From Sulfitobacter indolifex (lineage in GTDB: Bacteria; Pseudomonadota; Alphaproteobacteria; Rhodobacterales; Rhodobacteraceae), in contig NZ_CP084953.1 of assembly GCF_022788655.1 (NCBI RefSeq), positions 124,001 to 188,000 of the forward strand: a DNA stretch of 64,000 nucleotides, read 5' to 3'. This document shows, in pieces, positions 26,050-35,424 of this stretch. A program made the position numbers and the translations under genes. Numbering within the stretch: the first letter of the stretch is position 1; the number at the start of each line of letters is the position of its first letter. Below the pieces are notes generated by a model that saw only the letters and a list, made by a program, of their open reading frames with translations, was not told the DNA's origin and did not search any database.

Positions 26050-27408
26050 ATGGACTGCGGATTAAGGTTCAATTGGCTGCGTGACGAAGAAGGTGCAATT
26101 ACGCTTCTTTCTCTCTTCATGTTTTTGACTGCACTTGTTCTTGGCGGACTTGCTGTGGATTCAAATAAGGTCATTTCCGAGCGGACACGGTTGCAAGCAG
26201 CAGCCGATAGCGCAGCTCATGCCGCCCTATACACTCGTGAAAAGGACGGGTCGGAGGCTGCTGCAACCAAAGCCGTGGAAACCGTCAGTGGCATGCTTTC
26301 TATGAACAAATTCGGAAGCTCCGCGCTTCTGACGACAGATGTCAGCTTTGGGGAATGGGATAAGAGTGAGCTAACTTTTCGAGAGGATTCAGACTCAGAT
26401 TCTGCAGTTCGCGTATATGCAATGATGAAAGAAGAACGGAATAATGCTTCCCGCAATCTTCTATTAGGTTTAATAGGCCGGGATACCTTTGATATTGCGG
26501 TAGAGTCTGTTTATTCGACCTATTTTCCGGGCTGTTTTACCGAAGGTATGGTCGCTGAAGGAACAGTAGACGTTCGGTCTAACAACAGCTTTACAAGCGG
26601 GTTTTGCATTCACTCGAACGAATATGTGAGTATGAACCAAGGCAATTACTTCGAAGCTGGAACAGTGGTTTCGATGCCCAACATCGAAGACATCAATATA
26701 CCAGCGTCCGGCTTTGAAAAGAACGATGGACTTCAAACTGCCCTCCGCGACGGAAAATATCGCCTCAGGCTCCTTAATCAGCTACCGGAAATTATTGACA
26801 GCTTCTGGAACGCCGAGGCTGAACATCTTCCTCAATATGTAAGTTCCAACTACTATCACGAGGTAGATCTAAAAGAGTACCCAGGATTACCACCTGGTGA
26901 ACAAGAGCCTAAGGGAAATGCGCAATCTCTGAGCCCGTATCACTTTATGCGAAACGCCGTGAACCGAATGTCGTGTCCAGGGTCAGGAAAGATGACGATG
27001 GATGCAGGATTGTATCAACAAATCGTATTTGTTACCAACTGCGAACTCAAGTTTGCAAATGGGGTCGTCTTTGAGGACGCCGTCATAGCGACAACTAATA
27101 AAGCGACGACATCATTTAATTCTCCTCAAGGTTTACAGATTGGACGTAACGACCATTGCGCGGATGGTGGTGGGGCGACCCTGATGACCCTAGGAGGTTT
27201 CAAGGCTGCATCTTCACTAAGTCTCCACAACGGGCAGATATTAGCATTGGGAGATATCCAGTTTTCTGCAAATGCCGGAGGGGTAAATGGGGCGTCCCTT
27301 GTCTCTAATGGTCGGATAATCGGTACGAGCAATATGGACATGGGGTACTGTAGCAATTCTGGTATGGAGAACGCCTATCGCGCGCCATACTTTCGGGTGG
27401 TGAAATAA
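26050..27408 (+). CDS. TadG-like membrane-anchored exported protein, low GC
   Basis: A 452-residue protein: basic start, one membrane helix (ITLLSLFMFLTALVLGGLAV, about 15-34), then QAAADSAAHAALYTREKDG, the hallmark of the Tad/Flp pilus-assembly TadG-like family, and a large extracytoplasmic domain with several cysteines. Such proteins normally lie in tad pilus loci, but no cpa/tad gene is visible here. The gene is clearly richer in A+T than its neighbours, suggesting horizontal acquisition. The ATG at 26050 has GGAG about 12 bases upstream; ATG 26029 and GTG 26014 are in frame but lack signals. Function unknown. Confidence 0.75.
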   Translation: MDCGLRFNWLRDEEGAITLLSLFMFLTALVLGGLAVDSNKVISERTRLQAAADSAAHAALYTREKDGSEAAATKAVETVSGMLSMNKFGSSALLTTDVSFGEWDKSELTFREDSDSDSAVRVYAMMKEERNNASRNLLLGLIGRDTFDIAVESVYSTYFPGCFTEGMVAEGTVDVRSNNSFTSGFCIHSNEYVSMNQGNYFEAGTVVSMPNIEDINIPASGFEKNDGLQTALRDGKYRLRLLNQLPEIIDSFWNAEAEHLPQYVSSNYYHEVDLKEYPGLPPGEQEPKGNAQSLSPYHFMRNAVNRMSCPGSGKMTMDAGLYQQIVFVTNCELKFANGVVFEDAVIATTNKATTSFNSPQGLQIGRNDHCADGGGATLMTLGGFKAASSLSLHNGQILALGDIQFSANAGGVNGASLVSNGRIIGTSNMDMGYCSNSGMENAYRAPYFRVVK

Positions 27409-27480
27409 AGCGTCGTTTTCGCCGATGGGGATTCAACCAGGCCCTTTATTGTTGATTGTCCCAAAGCCGAAGCGGCGGCA

Positions 27481-28569
27481 TTACAGCTCATATGTGGGAG
27501 AGCCCAAGTTTTTGTCCGCACCTCCCTCGCGCGCTTCTTGGATCATCTCTGCGGCTTCTTCTCGATCTTCATGGTCAGCTTTTGGGGCGTCTTGTTTCGC
27601 CTCCGCAGATGGCTCGTATTGAAGCTCCGCAAAGACCGGGAAGTGATCGGAGCCAATATTAGGAAGACGGCGCAGTTCTACCAGCGTGAAGGAGGTATCA
27701 TGAAAAATATGGTCCAGCGGCCATCGCAACAGCTGATGACCGGCGTGAAAGGAATTGAACATGCCCCGGCCGCGGCGCGGGTCCAGAGCGCCACTCATAC
27801 GCTGGAAGAGCCGCGTGGTATGTGACCAGGCCACGTCGTTCAAATCCCCTGCTACAATCGCGGCGCGCTTTGAGCGCCGCATTTCTTTAGCAACCAACAA
27901 AAGCTCGCCATCGCGCCCTTCGCTGTCGTGATCGGGATCGGGCGGGCGCGGATGGACCCCAAAAAATTCGATCCAGACGCCCGAAGGTAAAAGCACGCCG
28001 GTGCGGATCGAAGGGATTTTGTCCGACAGAAGAAATCGCACGTCATCTGCTTCAAGCTCGAACTTTGAGAACAATTCCATGCCGTAGTAATTGTCCTGAG
28101 GGCGCTTGATCCGATAGGGGAACAGCTCATCAAGCGGGACGAGCTTTTGGTGCCACCAGTCGTCTGTCTCAACCACAAGCAGCAGGTCTGGATCGACCTC
28201 ACGCACCACCTGGAGAAGATCTGTCGCCCGGCGGTTTTCCATCAGCACGTTCGAAATCATGACCTTGATGCTATCTGCGCGCCGGTATGAGGAGGTCTTC
28301 CTGACTTGGTTCGGGGCAATCATTGTGTAGGGAAAGATCCGAACGAGTTGGAGACCCAGAGCGGGCACCATAAAAATTAGGTAAAGGACGTCCCACAGGT
28401 CATTGATGTCAATAAATAAAATGTAGCTCGCAAGCAGAGACGCCAGCGCCGTGGCGATCTGTAGACGGGGAAAATCAGCCGCCCGCACCCACCATCGGGC
28501 GCTGCGAATAAGGGGAAAGATCGTCAACACGACGAAGATGCCGGAAATGACCCAGTAAAGAGGTCTCAC
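27481..28569 (-). CDS. Membrane-anchored endonuclease/exonuclease/phosphatase family protein
   Basis: A 362-residue protein. Three hydrophobic segments occupy the first about 100 residues (WVISGIFVVLTIFPLI; IATALASLLASYILFI; VLYLIFMVPALGL). An EEP catalytic domain follows, with VMISNVLMENR, VVETDDWW, the GDLND motif of AIVAGDLNDVAWS, and a terminal GSDHFPVFAEL carrying the catalytic Asp-His. The active site most likely faces the periplasm, as in other membrane EEP proteins. The GTG at 28569 has AAGGA eight bases upstream; a frame from a TTG at 28626 is longer but has no signal. The acidic C-tail is variable. Confidence 0.85.
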   Translation of the reverse strand: MRPLYWVISGIFVVLTIFPLIRSARWWVRAADFPRLQIATALASLLASYILFIDINDLWDVLYLIFMVPALGLQLVRIFPYTMIAPNQVRKTSSYRRADSIKVMISNVLMENRRATDLLQVVREVDPDLLLVVETDDWWHQKLVPLDELFPYRIKRPQDNYYGMELFSKFELEADDVRFLLSDKIPSIRTGVLLPSGVWIEFFGVHPRPPDPDHDSEGRDGELLLVAKEMRRSKRAAIVAGDLNDVAWSHTTRLFQRMSGALDPRRGRGMFNSFHAGHQLLRWPLDHIFHDTSFTLVELRRLPNIGSDHFPVFAELQYEPSAEAKQDAPKADHEDREEAAEMIQEAREGGADKNLGSPTYEL

Positions 28570-28736
28570 ATCAAAATTCCTTCCCCATTGTGCTTGAACA
28601 GATACATCGAAACCATCACGCGGCAAGGGACGGCCCTCCGCAGCCGCAGCCTGTGCTGAAATTAGACTTCAGCAGTTTATGCTTGCGTCTGAACGCATTG
28701 CGGCATGAGCATGCAGCGAGCAAAGGGAAGAAACCT

Positions 28737-30008
28737 ATGATCCGCAGCCGGTTGAAGTTCACCATCCGAAATCTCAGCGAAAAGCTTTGGATCAGGCCCC
28801 TGCGCAATGCGGTGCTCGCAGTTCTGATCGTCTATGTCGCACATCTTGCCGACCAGCTGCCGCTGCAGGATCTGGTGCCCGACATCAGCATTGAGACGGT
28901 AGAGAAGCTGCTGACGGTGATCTCAGCCAGCATGCTTGGCGTGGCTACTTTTGCTGTGGCCTCCATGGTCTCTGCCTATGCCTCCGCCGGGGGCAGTGCG
29001 ACACCGCGTGCTTTTGCGCTGATCGTTGCAGATGGCGTGTCTCAAGAGGCTTTGTCGAGCTTCATCGGTGCCTTCATCTTCAGCATCGTCGGCATCATCG
29101 CCGTCAAAGTCGGCTTTTTCGGCGTGGCGGGGCGCTTTGCGCTCTTTTTGTTTACCATCGCGATATTTGCCTGGGTGATCCTCACCTTCGTACGTTGGGT
29201 CGACAACATTGCCCGGCTCGGCCGCATTGGAAACACGATCGAAAAAGTCGACGCCGCGACACGAGAGGCTTTTGATCATTTCCACGCCTCAGCACCTCTC
29301 GGCGGCAGACCGGTCATCAATTTCCCCGAGAATGGCGTGGATATCTACTCTGATGAGCTTGGGTTCATCCAGCACATCGACACAGGCCGGCTTGACGACT
29401 GGGCAGGAGAAAATAACGCGATGATCTACGTCAGAAGCCTGCCCGGTGCCTTTGTCGACCCTAAGCGCCCACTTGCGACAGTCGTGACACGCACAGAGAA
29501 GACTGTGCTAGATCTGGACATACCGCTGAGTGCCTTCGTCTTGGCTGAGCGCCGCACCTATACCAACGACCCCCGCTTTGGCCTAATTGTCATGTCAGAG
29601 ATCGGGTCTCGCGCCCTGTCGCCCGGCATTAATGATCCAGGAACGGCAATTGAAATTGTCGTGCGCCTGTCGCGTATCCTCCGCGATTGGACTGTAAAGC
29701 AAGAGGGTGAAGACGCACAGCGCCCCCAACTCGAGCGGGTGTTTGTGCCTCCGCTTGAGCCCGGTGATCTTCTCGAAGACGCTTATGGCGCAATCAGCAA
29801 AGATGGCGTGGGGTCGGTAGAAGTTGGTATCTGGATACAAAGATCGCTCGCCTTGTTGGCGCAGCTACCAGAGGCGGGCATCCGACAAGCCGCTCAAGTG
29901 CAGGCCAAGCTCGCCTTGGAACGAGCGGAGCGGGAGTTGTCGTTTCCCCATGATCTAGCGCGGGTGCGCCGCGCGCATGACGCCGTGTCCAAGCTCAAGC
30001 TCCATTAA
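28737..30008 (+). CDS. DUF2254 membrane protein
   Basis: A 423-residue membrane protein of the DUF2254 family. Four hydrophobic segments lie in the first about 150 residues (VLAVLIVYVAHLADQLPLQ; LLTVISASMLGVATFAVASM; FIFSIVGIIAVKVGFFG; FALFLFTIAIFAWVILTF), followed by a large cytosolic domain with FIQHIDTGRLDDWA and the characteristic DPRFGLIVMSEIGSRALSPGINDPGTA. AAGGGAAG precedes the ATG at 28737; upstream in-frame starts lack signals. The family is widespread in proteobacteria but its function is unknown. Divergent from the EEP-family gene. Confidence 0.9.
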   Translation: MIRSRLKFTIRNLSEKLWIRPLRNAVLAVLIVYVAHLADQLPLQDLVPDISIETVEKLLTVISASMLGVATFAVASMVSAYASAGGSATPRAFALIVADGVSQEALSSFIGAFIFSIVGIIAVKVGFFGVAGRFALFLFTIAIFAWVILTFVRWVDNIARLGRIGNTIEKVDAATREAFDHFHASAPLGGRPVINFPENGVDIYSDELGFIQHIDTGRLDDWAGENNAMIYVRSLPGAFVDPKRPLATVVTRTEKTVLDLDIPLSAFVLAERRTYTNDPRFGLIVMSEIGSRALSPGINDPGTAIEIVVRLSRILRDWTVKQEGEDAQRPQLERVFVPPLEPGDLLEDAYGAISKDGVGSVEVGIWIQRSLALLAQLPEAGIRQAAQVQAKLALERAERELSFPHDLARVRRAHDAVSKLKLH

Positions 30009-30009
30009 G

Positions 30010-30076
30010 TCCAGACCCGCAGCGCCATCACAGACGGCCTCTCTCGATTGAGCATGGCGTATAAAGCGGGTCTGGA
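30010..30076. repeat. Inverted repeat downstream of the DUF2254 gene
   Basis: TCCAGACCCGC (30010-30020) is exactly inverted at 30066-30076 (GCGGGTCTGGA), 45 bases apart. No T run follows, so a simple terminator is not certain; it could be a bidirectional structure or protein site. Confidence 0.45.
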
Positions 30077-30197
30077 GCCCTAGCTCAACCGGCGCAGAGT
30101 CTAACATTGGCGCCCCCGAGAAATAGGCCCCGCGCGAAAGTTCTTTGGCGACTCGCCCAAATCTGCGATCCTTATGGGATCAGAGGGGGAACCAAAC

Positions 30198-31040
30198 ATG
30201 TATTTGGGGAAATTCTCATGGCTTGCACTTGTCTGCGGGACAGCGGCACTTGCCGAGCCGAGCTTGGAACGAGGCAAATACCTTGTTGAGGGGCCAGCAG
30301 CTTGCGGAAATTGTCATACGCCCATCGGGCCTGAGGGTCCTGTCGCGGAGATGCAACTCGCAGGGCGTCTTGTGGAGAAGACGCCAGACTTTACCGCCAT
30401 CGCCCCCAACATCACGCCAGGCGGACGCGTCGCAGAATGGACCGATGAAGACCTTGCCCGCGCCATCCGCGAGGGGGTAACTCCCGGCGGTTCTCGGGTC
30501 ATCGGCCCTCCCATGCCCATCGCACTCTACAGCCGACTATCGGACGACGACGTCTATTCTATTGTCCAATATCTCCGGACCGTGCCGGCTGTCGAGAATG
30601 ACCCAGGCGACAGCGTCTACAGCTTTCCCCTGCCCCCCGCATATGGGCCACCCGTGGGCACGGTTCCCCACCCCGAGGAAGGCGTCACGGTAGCATATGG
30701 TGAGTATCTTGCCGGCCCGGTTGCCCATTGCATTGAATGCCACAGCCCGATGGGCCCAATGGGCCCCGATTGGGTCAATCAGCTCGGCGCAGGGGGATTT
30801 GAGTTCCATGGTCCCTGGGGAAGCTCTGTCTCAGCAAACCTGACGTCCCATGCGGAGGATGGCCTTGCCGCTTGGACCGACGCAGAGCTCAAACAGATGA
30901 TTACGCGCGGTGTGCGCCCTGATGGGGTAAAGATGATGCCGCCGATGGGGTATGGCTATTACAGCCAGATCAGCCCCGAGGATCTTGATGCTATCCTCCT
31001 TTATCTGCGGCAGCTGCCCGCCCTGCCTGACCCAACATAG
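30198..31040 (+). CDS. Di-heme cytochrome c
   Basis: A 280-residue periplasmic cytochrome. A short signal peptide (MYLGKFSWLALVCGTAALA) precedes two similar cytochrome c domains, with heme-binding CGNCH (residues 36-40) and CIECH (178-182). Family-typical NITP (domain 1) and NLTSHAEDGLAAWTDAEL (domain 2) segments follow each; likely distal Met residues are in PPMPIALYSRLSDDD and PPMGYGYYSQISPEDL. The pattern is that of cytochromes acting with alcohol or aldehyde dehydrogenases, but no such gene is adjacent. The ATG at 30198 has AGGGGG upstream; the longer frame from 30174 is not supported. Confidence 0.9.
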   Translation: MYLGKFSWLALVCGTAALAEPSLERGKYLVEGPAACGNCHTPIGPEGPVAEMQLAGRLVEKTPDFTAIAPNITPGGRVAEWTDEDLARAIREGVTPGGSRVIGPPMPIALYSRLSDDDVYSIVQYLRTVPAVENDPGDSVYSFPLPPAYGPPVGTVPHPEEGVTVAYGEYLAGPVAHCIECHSPMGPMGPDWVNQLGAGGFEFHGPWGSSVSANLTSHAEDGLAAWTDAELKQMITRGVRPDGVKMMPPMGYGYYSQISPEDLDAILLYLRQLPALPDPT

Positions 31041-31101
31041 GTCATGAGATCACGCAGAGGGAAACGATTAGACGATTTGGGAAATCAACTGGAGCGTCAC
31101 A

Positions 31102-31377
31102 TCATTTTTTTGTCGGATGTTCTTTGCGCTCATCCGGGTAGTAATCTTGATGGCTAAAATAAGTGGCGAGCAGCGCATATAAGGCGCGGGCGTCAAATGA
31201 CATTGGCTTTGTACGCCCCTCCAGAGGGGTGCCGCCTGAAGGCCAGATCAGCAAACGTCCCGCATCTATGCCTTCGATGAGCGCCCCCTCCCCTTCAGTT
31301 TCACTCCATTGTTCAGGAGAGATGATTGAATCTGATGCGTTATTATAGCCAGGACATTTTTGAGGGGACCAATTCAT
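31102..31377 (-). CDS. Hypothetical protein, 91 residues
   Basis: A 91-residue cytosolic protein (GIDAGRLLIWPSGGTPLEGR, FDARALYALLATYFSHQDYY). AGAGGA lies seven bases before its ATG, supporting translation. No family recognised. It lies between the cytochrome gene, convergent, and the MASE1 kinase on the same strand, from whose start it is separated by that whole gene. Confidence 0.55.
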   Translation of the reverse strand: MNWSPQKCPGYNNASDSIISPEQWSETEGEGALIEGIDAGRLLIWPSGGTPLEGRTKPMSFDARALYALLATYFSHQDYYPDERKEHPTKK

Positions 31378-31538
31378 TGAACGTTCCTCTAATAGAATAA
31401 GGACTTTAAATCAGCTGCTGATAGAAATGAAGCACAGATAGGCTGTCTAGACCGTAGCGGCTTTCGTAGCTTTGGGAAGCGATAGCAGTGTCAGCTCTAG
31501 AGAGGGTCTTATAGAAGCGGGCGCAGTTCACGTTGACC

Positions 31539-33530
31539 TTAGTCATCGCGAAGCGTCGCCAGTTGGCAACTCACTTTCCAAACCAACCCGGTCGGGGCGT
31601 AGGTGAGCTCGACATCTGCTGAGAGTGATGAGGCCGTCAGCTTGTCGATCACAGTCGTTCCAAACCCACGAGACGTTGGCGCTGATACAGCGGGACCATC
31701 CTGCTCGCACCAAGACATAGAAAAATTGCCGTCCTCAACCGACCAGTCGATGACGACGCGGCCCACATCGTTGCTCAGACTTCCATATTTGGCAGCATTT
31801 GTGGCCAATTCATGCATTGCCATGCCGATCGCCTGCGCTGCGTGCGCGCTAACTTTTACCGGGGGACCCACTACCGTCACCCGCTCCCTGATTGCTTCAA
31901 AATGCTCAAGCTGGCCCCGCACCAATGCGTCCAACTCAATCTGCTGCCACCCGTTGTTCACCAGGATATCTTGGTTGGCCGCAAGAGCCTGTAGCCGCTC
32001 GCCAAATGCCTCGATGAAGTTCTCTGGGGATCGCAGGGCTGTTTGTCGCGCGATCACCTTGACGACAGACAGCAAGTTTTTGCCGCGATGGTTCACCTCA
32101 CGCATCAGCATTTGGCGGTTTTCGTCCAATTCTTTCCGATCGGTAATGTCTTGGATGATTTTGATGAGGTAGGAGATCCGCCCCTTAGCGTCGCGCACGC
32201 AGCTCACCGTGGTGTGGCCCCATACCAAACTTCCATCTTTGCAAAGATAGCGCTTTTCCAAATCGTACTCATCGGCTGCGCCGGATTTAAGCGCCTCAAG
32301 TGCGGTCCTTCCTCGAGGGATATCCTCAGGATGCGTGAAGTCATCAAGCAGGCGGCCCTCCACCTCCTCTGCGCTGTAGCCAAGCATTTCTGCCAAGCGG
32401 TCATTGACGCGCATCAATGCGCCTTCCCCACTCACAATGCTGATGCCGACACCCGCGTTCTTGAACGTGGCCTCAAAGCGCTTCTGAGACATCTCAATGT
32501 CTTTTGTTCGCTCTTTGACCCGCGATTCCAGTTCCGCGTTGATTTGAGCCAAGTCCAACAACGCCTGCTTTTGCTGGCGCACAATTGCAGCGACAATCAA
32601 TCCAATGGAAGCCGCGGTCAGGATCAGGAACTGCATCCTGTTGTGCATAAGTGCGATGCTCAAAGCAGGGCTATCGGAGGCACCGAGAATATGCCCATGC
32701 GCACCGATCACGAATGTTAATCCCACCACCGCGAGAGCCGCCCCGCGAAACTCAAATCGCAATGCGGCCCAGAGAACCGGCAGCGGCAACAAGTATGTAT
32801 AATAAGACCCTGTTGCCAAATCCCACGCGGTGACGCCCACCAGCAAACCTGCAATAACAAAGCCTTCAAGCAGCGCGCGCCCTTGGAGCCTCATGCCATC
32901 ACGCCAGGCATTTACAACTGTGATTGTCATTGGGGTGGCAATCAAAGTGCCTGTGGCATCCCCCAACCACCAAAGCGGCCAGGTGTCTGCAAAGGAGCTT
33001 TTGCCTTCTGATGCAACAAAGGCACTGCCAATGGTTGCGCTGATCATAGGGCTTAACAGCACGCCGATGACCAGCAGCCCCAGAACCTGGGACAGCGTGG
33101 TCAACCGCCGGATGGGGGCGTCAAAAAGCGGGGCGAGAATGTAGCCCGCCGCAAATATCGCAGCCGCGTTAGCGACCATATACCCAAGGGCGGCGGTGAC
33201 GGTGCTGTTGTACCACAGGAAGTTTCCAGTGATCTCTCCGAAGATCCCAAGCGCAATCCACCACGGCCAAGTTTCTCTGCGGTGGATCAGCAACGCCGCG
33301 AGGATCACGCCATTGGGCGGCCAAACAGTAACGGGGGCGCCCGGCACAATCGCCATCCACCGACCAAAAGCAGCTGCCAACAAGTAAATCGCATAAAAGC
33401 CCAGCACAGATGGAATACTGGGAAAGTGCGCGCCCCTTCTGGCAGCCTTATCGGGGCTCTGCGCAAAGCCAGCATCCAAGTTCGCCAAGGCCCCTGACGA
33501 CAGCGTTCGGGCAAAGAAAGTCCCCTTCAC
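31539..33530 (-). CDS. MASE1-PAS-HWE sensor histidine kinase
   Basis: A 663-residue membrane kinase. About residues 40-320 form a polytopic MASE1 sensor domain (VTVWPPNGVILAALL, WLGDATGTLIATP, PLPVLWAALRFEFRGAA). A short coiled segment (330-350) and a PAS domain with PAC (350-465; AGVGISIVSGEGALMRVNDRLA, LVWGHTTVSCVRD) follow. Then come the HWE acceptor REVNHRGKNLLSVV with His481 and the ATPase (GMAMHELATNAAKYGSLS; RGFGTTVID). It starts with GTG at 33530 preceded by GAGGGGAAG. The stimulus is unknown; receivers at 21.6 and 23.8 kb are the closest candidate partners. Confidence 0.92.
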   Translation of the reverse strand: MKGTFFARTLSSGALANLDAGFAQSPDKAARRGAHFPSIPSVLGFYAIYLLAAAFGRWMAIVPGAPVTVWPPNGVILAALLIHRRETWPWWIALGIFGEITGNFLWYNSTVTAALGYMVANAAAIFAAGYILAPLFDAPIRRLTTLSQVLGLLVIGVLLSPMISATIGSAFVASEGKSSFADTWPLWWLGDATGTLIATPMTITVVNAWRDGMRLQGRALLEGFVIAGLLVGVTAWDLATGSYYTYLLPLPVLWAALRFEFRGAALAVVGLTFVIGAHGHILGASDSPALSIALMHNRMQFLILTAASIGLIVAAIVRQQKQALLDLAQINAELESRVKERTKDIEMSQKRFEATFKNAGVGISIVSGEGALMRVNDRLAEMLGYSAEEVEGRLLDDFTHPEDIPRGRTALEALKSGAADEYDLEKRYLCKDGSLVWGHTTVSCVRDAKGRISYLIKIIQDITDRKELDENRQMLMREVNHRGKNLLSVVKVIARQTALRSPENFIEAFGERLQALAANQDILVNNGWQQIELDALVRGQLEHFEAIRERVTVVGPPVKVSAHAAQAIGMAMHELATNAAKYGSLSNDVGRVVIDWSVEDGNFSMSWCEQDGPAVSAPTSRGFGTTVIDKLTASSLSADVELTYAPTGLVWKVSCQLATLRDD

Positions 33531-33703
33531 ATACTTCCCCTCTCATCAGGCTTTTGAAAGATACTTTCATATTCTTGCATGTTTGCAAAAATGTTTTTGG
33601 GACCCGTAATCTGTCTTGGTCGTGCTCGTAAAGCCAAGCTGTAAATCCTCTCTGGCTTCGGCTGCCTTGGGGCAAGCACCAGAGCCTGGGTGCCATACCA
33701 ACT

Positions 33704-34005
33704 TCAAGGCTCGTGCAGAAACGCCATCAGATTTTGTGCTGCATGCAGGATACGAATAATCTCAACGTGGTTACCGTCTAACCAATAAATCCACCAGATG
33801 CGCACCCTTTAGATGAACCCCTGCAGGCGGCGTAAATTCTGCACGTACTCGGGCAACTTCCGGAAAGTCGGCAAGCAGCTCAAAGACCGCAAACAGACAA
33901 TATGCATAGCGATCCGTTTGGTCAGGAGCCTAGCTGGCAGCGCCATGTTGCCAGATTTCAGTAATACCGTTCTGCGCAACCGGACGAAGCGTCCAGTGCC
34001 CGCTA
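33704..34005 (-). pseudogene. Decayed ParE-type toxin
   Basis: Read on the reverse strand, the piece from DQTDRYAYCLFAVFELLADFP through ARVRAEFTPPAGVHLKGA is typical ParE sequence, and after a frame change IYWLDGNHVEIIRILHA completes the family C-terminus. An in-frame TAG lies just before the first piece, and a one-base frame change lies within the GAHL-VIYW strand, so no functional toxin can be made. It follows the broken parD directly. Confidence 0.75.
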
Positions 34006-34244
34006 CTTGGCATAGTGCGCGCGCATATCGGCTTTAAATCCCTCACGGTCTAGCGAGACACTTGGTCCGCTGGCAAATCCCACATCCATGGCAGCCTGAA
34101 TCTCTGCAATTGCGTCGTAGCGCGCATGGTCCCGTCGGATCAGGTCACGAACATAATCACTTGAGTTGGCATAGCGCCCAGATTTGGACTGATGCTCTAC
34201 CCAAGATTTCATCGATCAGATAATGAAATATTCATGGTAGCCAT
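34003..34244 (-). pseudogene. Frameshifted ParD-type antitoxin
   Basis: An ATG at 34244, with AGGGGG upstream, starts MATMNISLSD, the expected ParD first strand. One base is then missing, giving an early stop. The correct continuation (MKSWVEHQSKSGRYANSSDY, VRDLIRRDHARYDAIAEIQ) resumes in another frame at 34212 and runs to the normal end. The internal ATG at 34212 could yield 69 residues lacking the DNA-binding beta strand, so autoregulation should be lost. Confidence 0.75.
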
Positions 34245-34259
34245 AGCGCCCCCTTTTCC

Positions 34260-34294
34260 AATCAATATATGGCAAGGATTGCCATATATTGATT
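34260..34294. promoter_or_regulatory. Perfect palindromic operator of the parDE remnant
   Basis: AATCAATATATGGCAA (34260-34275) and its exact inverse TTGCCATATATTGATT (34279-34294) surround GGA. The site lies 15 bases upstream of the parD remnant start, where ParD autoregulatory operators are found. The 16-bp arms are intact although both genes are broken. Confidence 0.8.
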
Positions 34295-34576
34295 CTAATT
34301 AGCGCAAGATTCAAATTGTACCGACTTAGGGGGCGATATCGACGGAATCCAGGCTCTCAGGCGCCCACCACTGCTTCATAATGCTGACGTCAGAACGGAT
34401 GTTCTGCTGTCACTAACTTACGGCTGACGAGCCTCCATTATCTTTTTCGGTAAAAAGTCACGCAAACTACTCTCTATGAGGAGCTATGACTGAAATCTGG
34501 TGTTTGTGCAGTTTGAAGGTTGGCGGCGTATTTGGTTGATCTGTTGTTGCGAGACAGCAAGGCACCCGAAGGAGAT

Positions 34577-35329
34577 TTACCATTTCAGATGCTCGCCACC
34601 ATCGGTGCAGATCAGTTGCCCGGTGACCGCAGGGGCATCAATAAAATAGCCCAATGCTGCGGTGATATCCTCAAGGTTTACCCCTCGCTCCAACACTGTG
34701 TCTCGACGCTCTTGGGCAAAGACTTCTTCAGACTGATGTTGACCTTGCAAGGTTGGTCCAGGGCCTATGCCGTTCACCCGGATTGCCGGCGCCAGCGCTT
34801 GGGCCGTCGTACGTGTCATGGCCCAAAGACCCATCTTGGCAATGGTATAGCTCATGAACTCCGGCGTCAGGCTGTGCACGCGTTGGTCAATCATGTTCAC
34901 AATCAGCCCAGTGGCACGCGGCTCGCCGCGTTCATCTGGCGTGGCGTGCAGCCCCTGCCCCGCCATGGCCTGCGTCAGCACAAAAGGCGCGCGCAGGTTG
35001 CTGCCAATATGGCGCTCCCAGCTTTCAGGGGTGGCCGTGTAGATGTCATCCGCTTCAAATATCGACGCATTGTTGACCAAACAGGTGATCGGACCTCCAA
35101 GCGCCGCCGCCGCGCGGGGCAGCAGGGTCTGCGTCTCAGCCTCGTCGAGCAGGTTGGCTTGCAATAGAGAGGCACGCCGCCCCTGCGCCACGATGTCAGC
35201 GGCTGTTTCTTCCGCCTCCATCCGCGAGGTGGCGTAATGCACGGCCACATCGAACCCTCGTCCCGCAAGGTAGAGCGCCATAGCGCGCCCGAGGCGCTTT
35301 CCAGCGCCGGTCACCAGTGCTCGACGCAT
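34577..35329 (-). CDS. folM: SDR reductase of the FolM/pteridine-reductase type
   Basis: A 250-residue NADPH-type short-chain dehydrogenase. It has the cofactor motif TGAGKRLG (7-14), NNAS (86-89) and the catalytic YTIAK (Tyr161, Lys165). The usual catalytic Ser is replaced by Asp148 in NMIDQRV, a substitution shared by Leishmania PTR1 and bacterial FolM, which reduce dihydrobiopterin/dihydromonapterin and dihydrofolate. RVNGIGPGPTLQG follows. It lies just downstream of folE2 on the same strand, which supports a pterin or tetrahydrofolate role. GAGGAGAGG precedes the ATG. Confidence 0.83.
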   Translation of the reverse strand: MRRALVTGAGKRLGRAMALYLAGRGFDVAVHYATSRMEAEETAADIVAQGRRASLLQANLLDEAETQTLLPRAAAALGGPITCLVNNASIFEADDIYTATPESWERHIGSNLRAPFVLTQAMAGQGLHATPDERGEPRATGLIVNMIDQRVHSLTPEFMSYTIAKMGLWAMTRTTAQALAPAIRVNGIGPGPTLQGQHQSEEVFAQERRDTVLERGVNLEDITAALGYFIDAPAVTGQLICTDGGEHLKW

Positions 35330-35340
35330 GACGCCTCTCC

Positions 35341-35424
35341 TCAGATCCTAATCAGACTTGGGTAAAACACATAAAGCGCGCGCAGCACCAGACCCCCCAA
35401 AAAAGACAGAGCGGCCGAGATCAC
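35341..35424 (-). CDS. 27-residue hydrophobic ORF between folE2 and folM
   Basis: A GTG directly after the folE2 stop (TAAGTG) opens 27 hydrophobic codons (AALSFLGGLVLRALYVFYPS) ending in a TGA that overlaps the GAGGAG of folM. It would code a single transmembrane peptide. The exact fit between the two genes suggests translational coupling. There is no independent ribosome-binding site and no family, so this is tentative. Confidence 0.3.
   Translation of the reverse strand: MISAALSFLGGLVLRALYVFYPSLIRI

Noticed and set aside
34520-35167. Forward frame opposite the FolM-like gene
   Set aside because: The reverse strand has a full SDR with all motifs; the forward frame has none.
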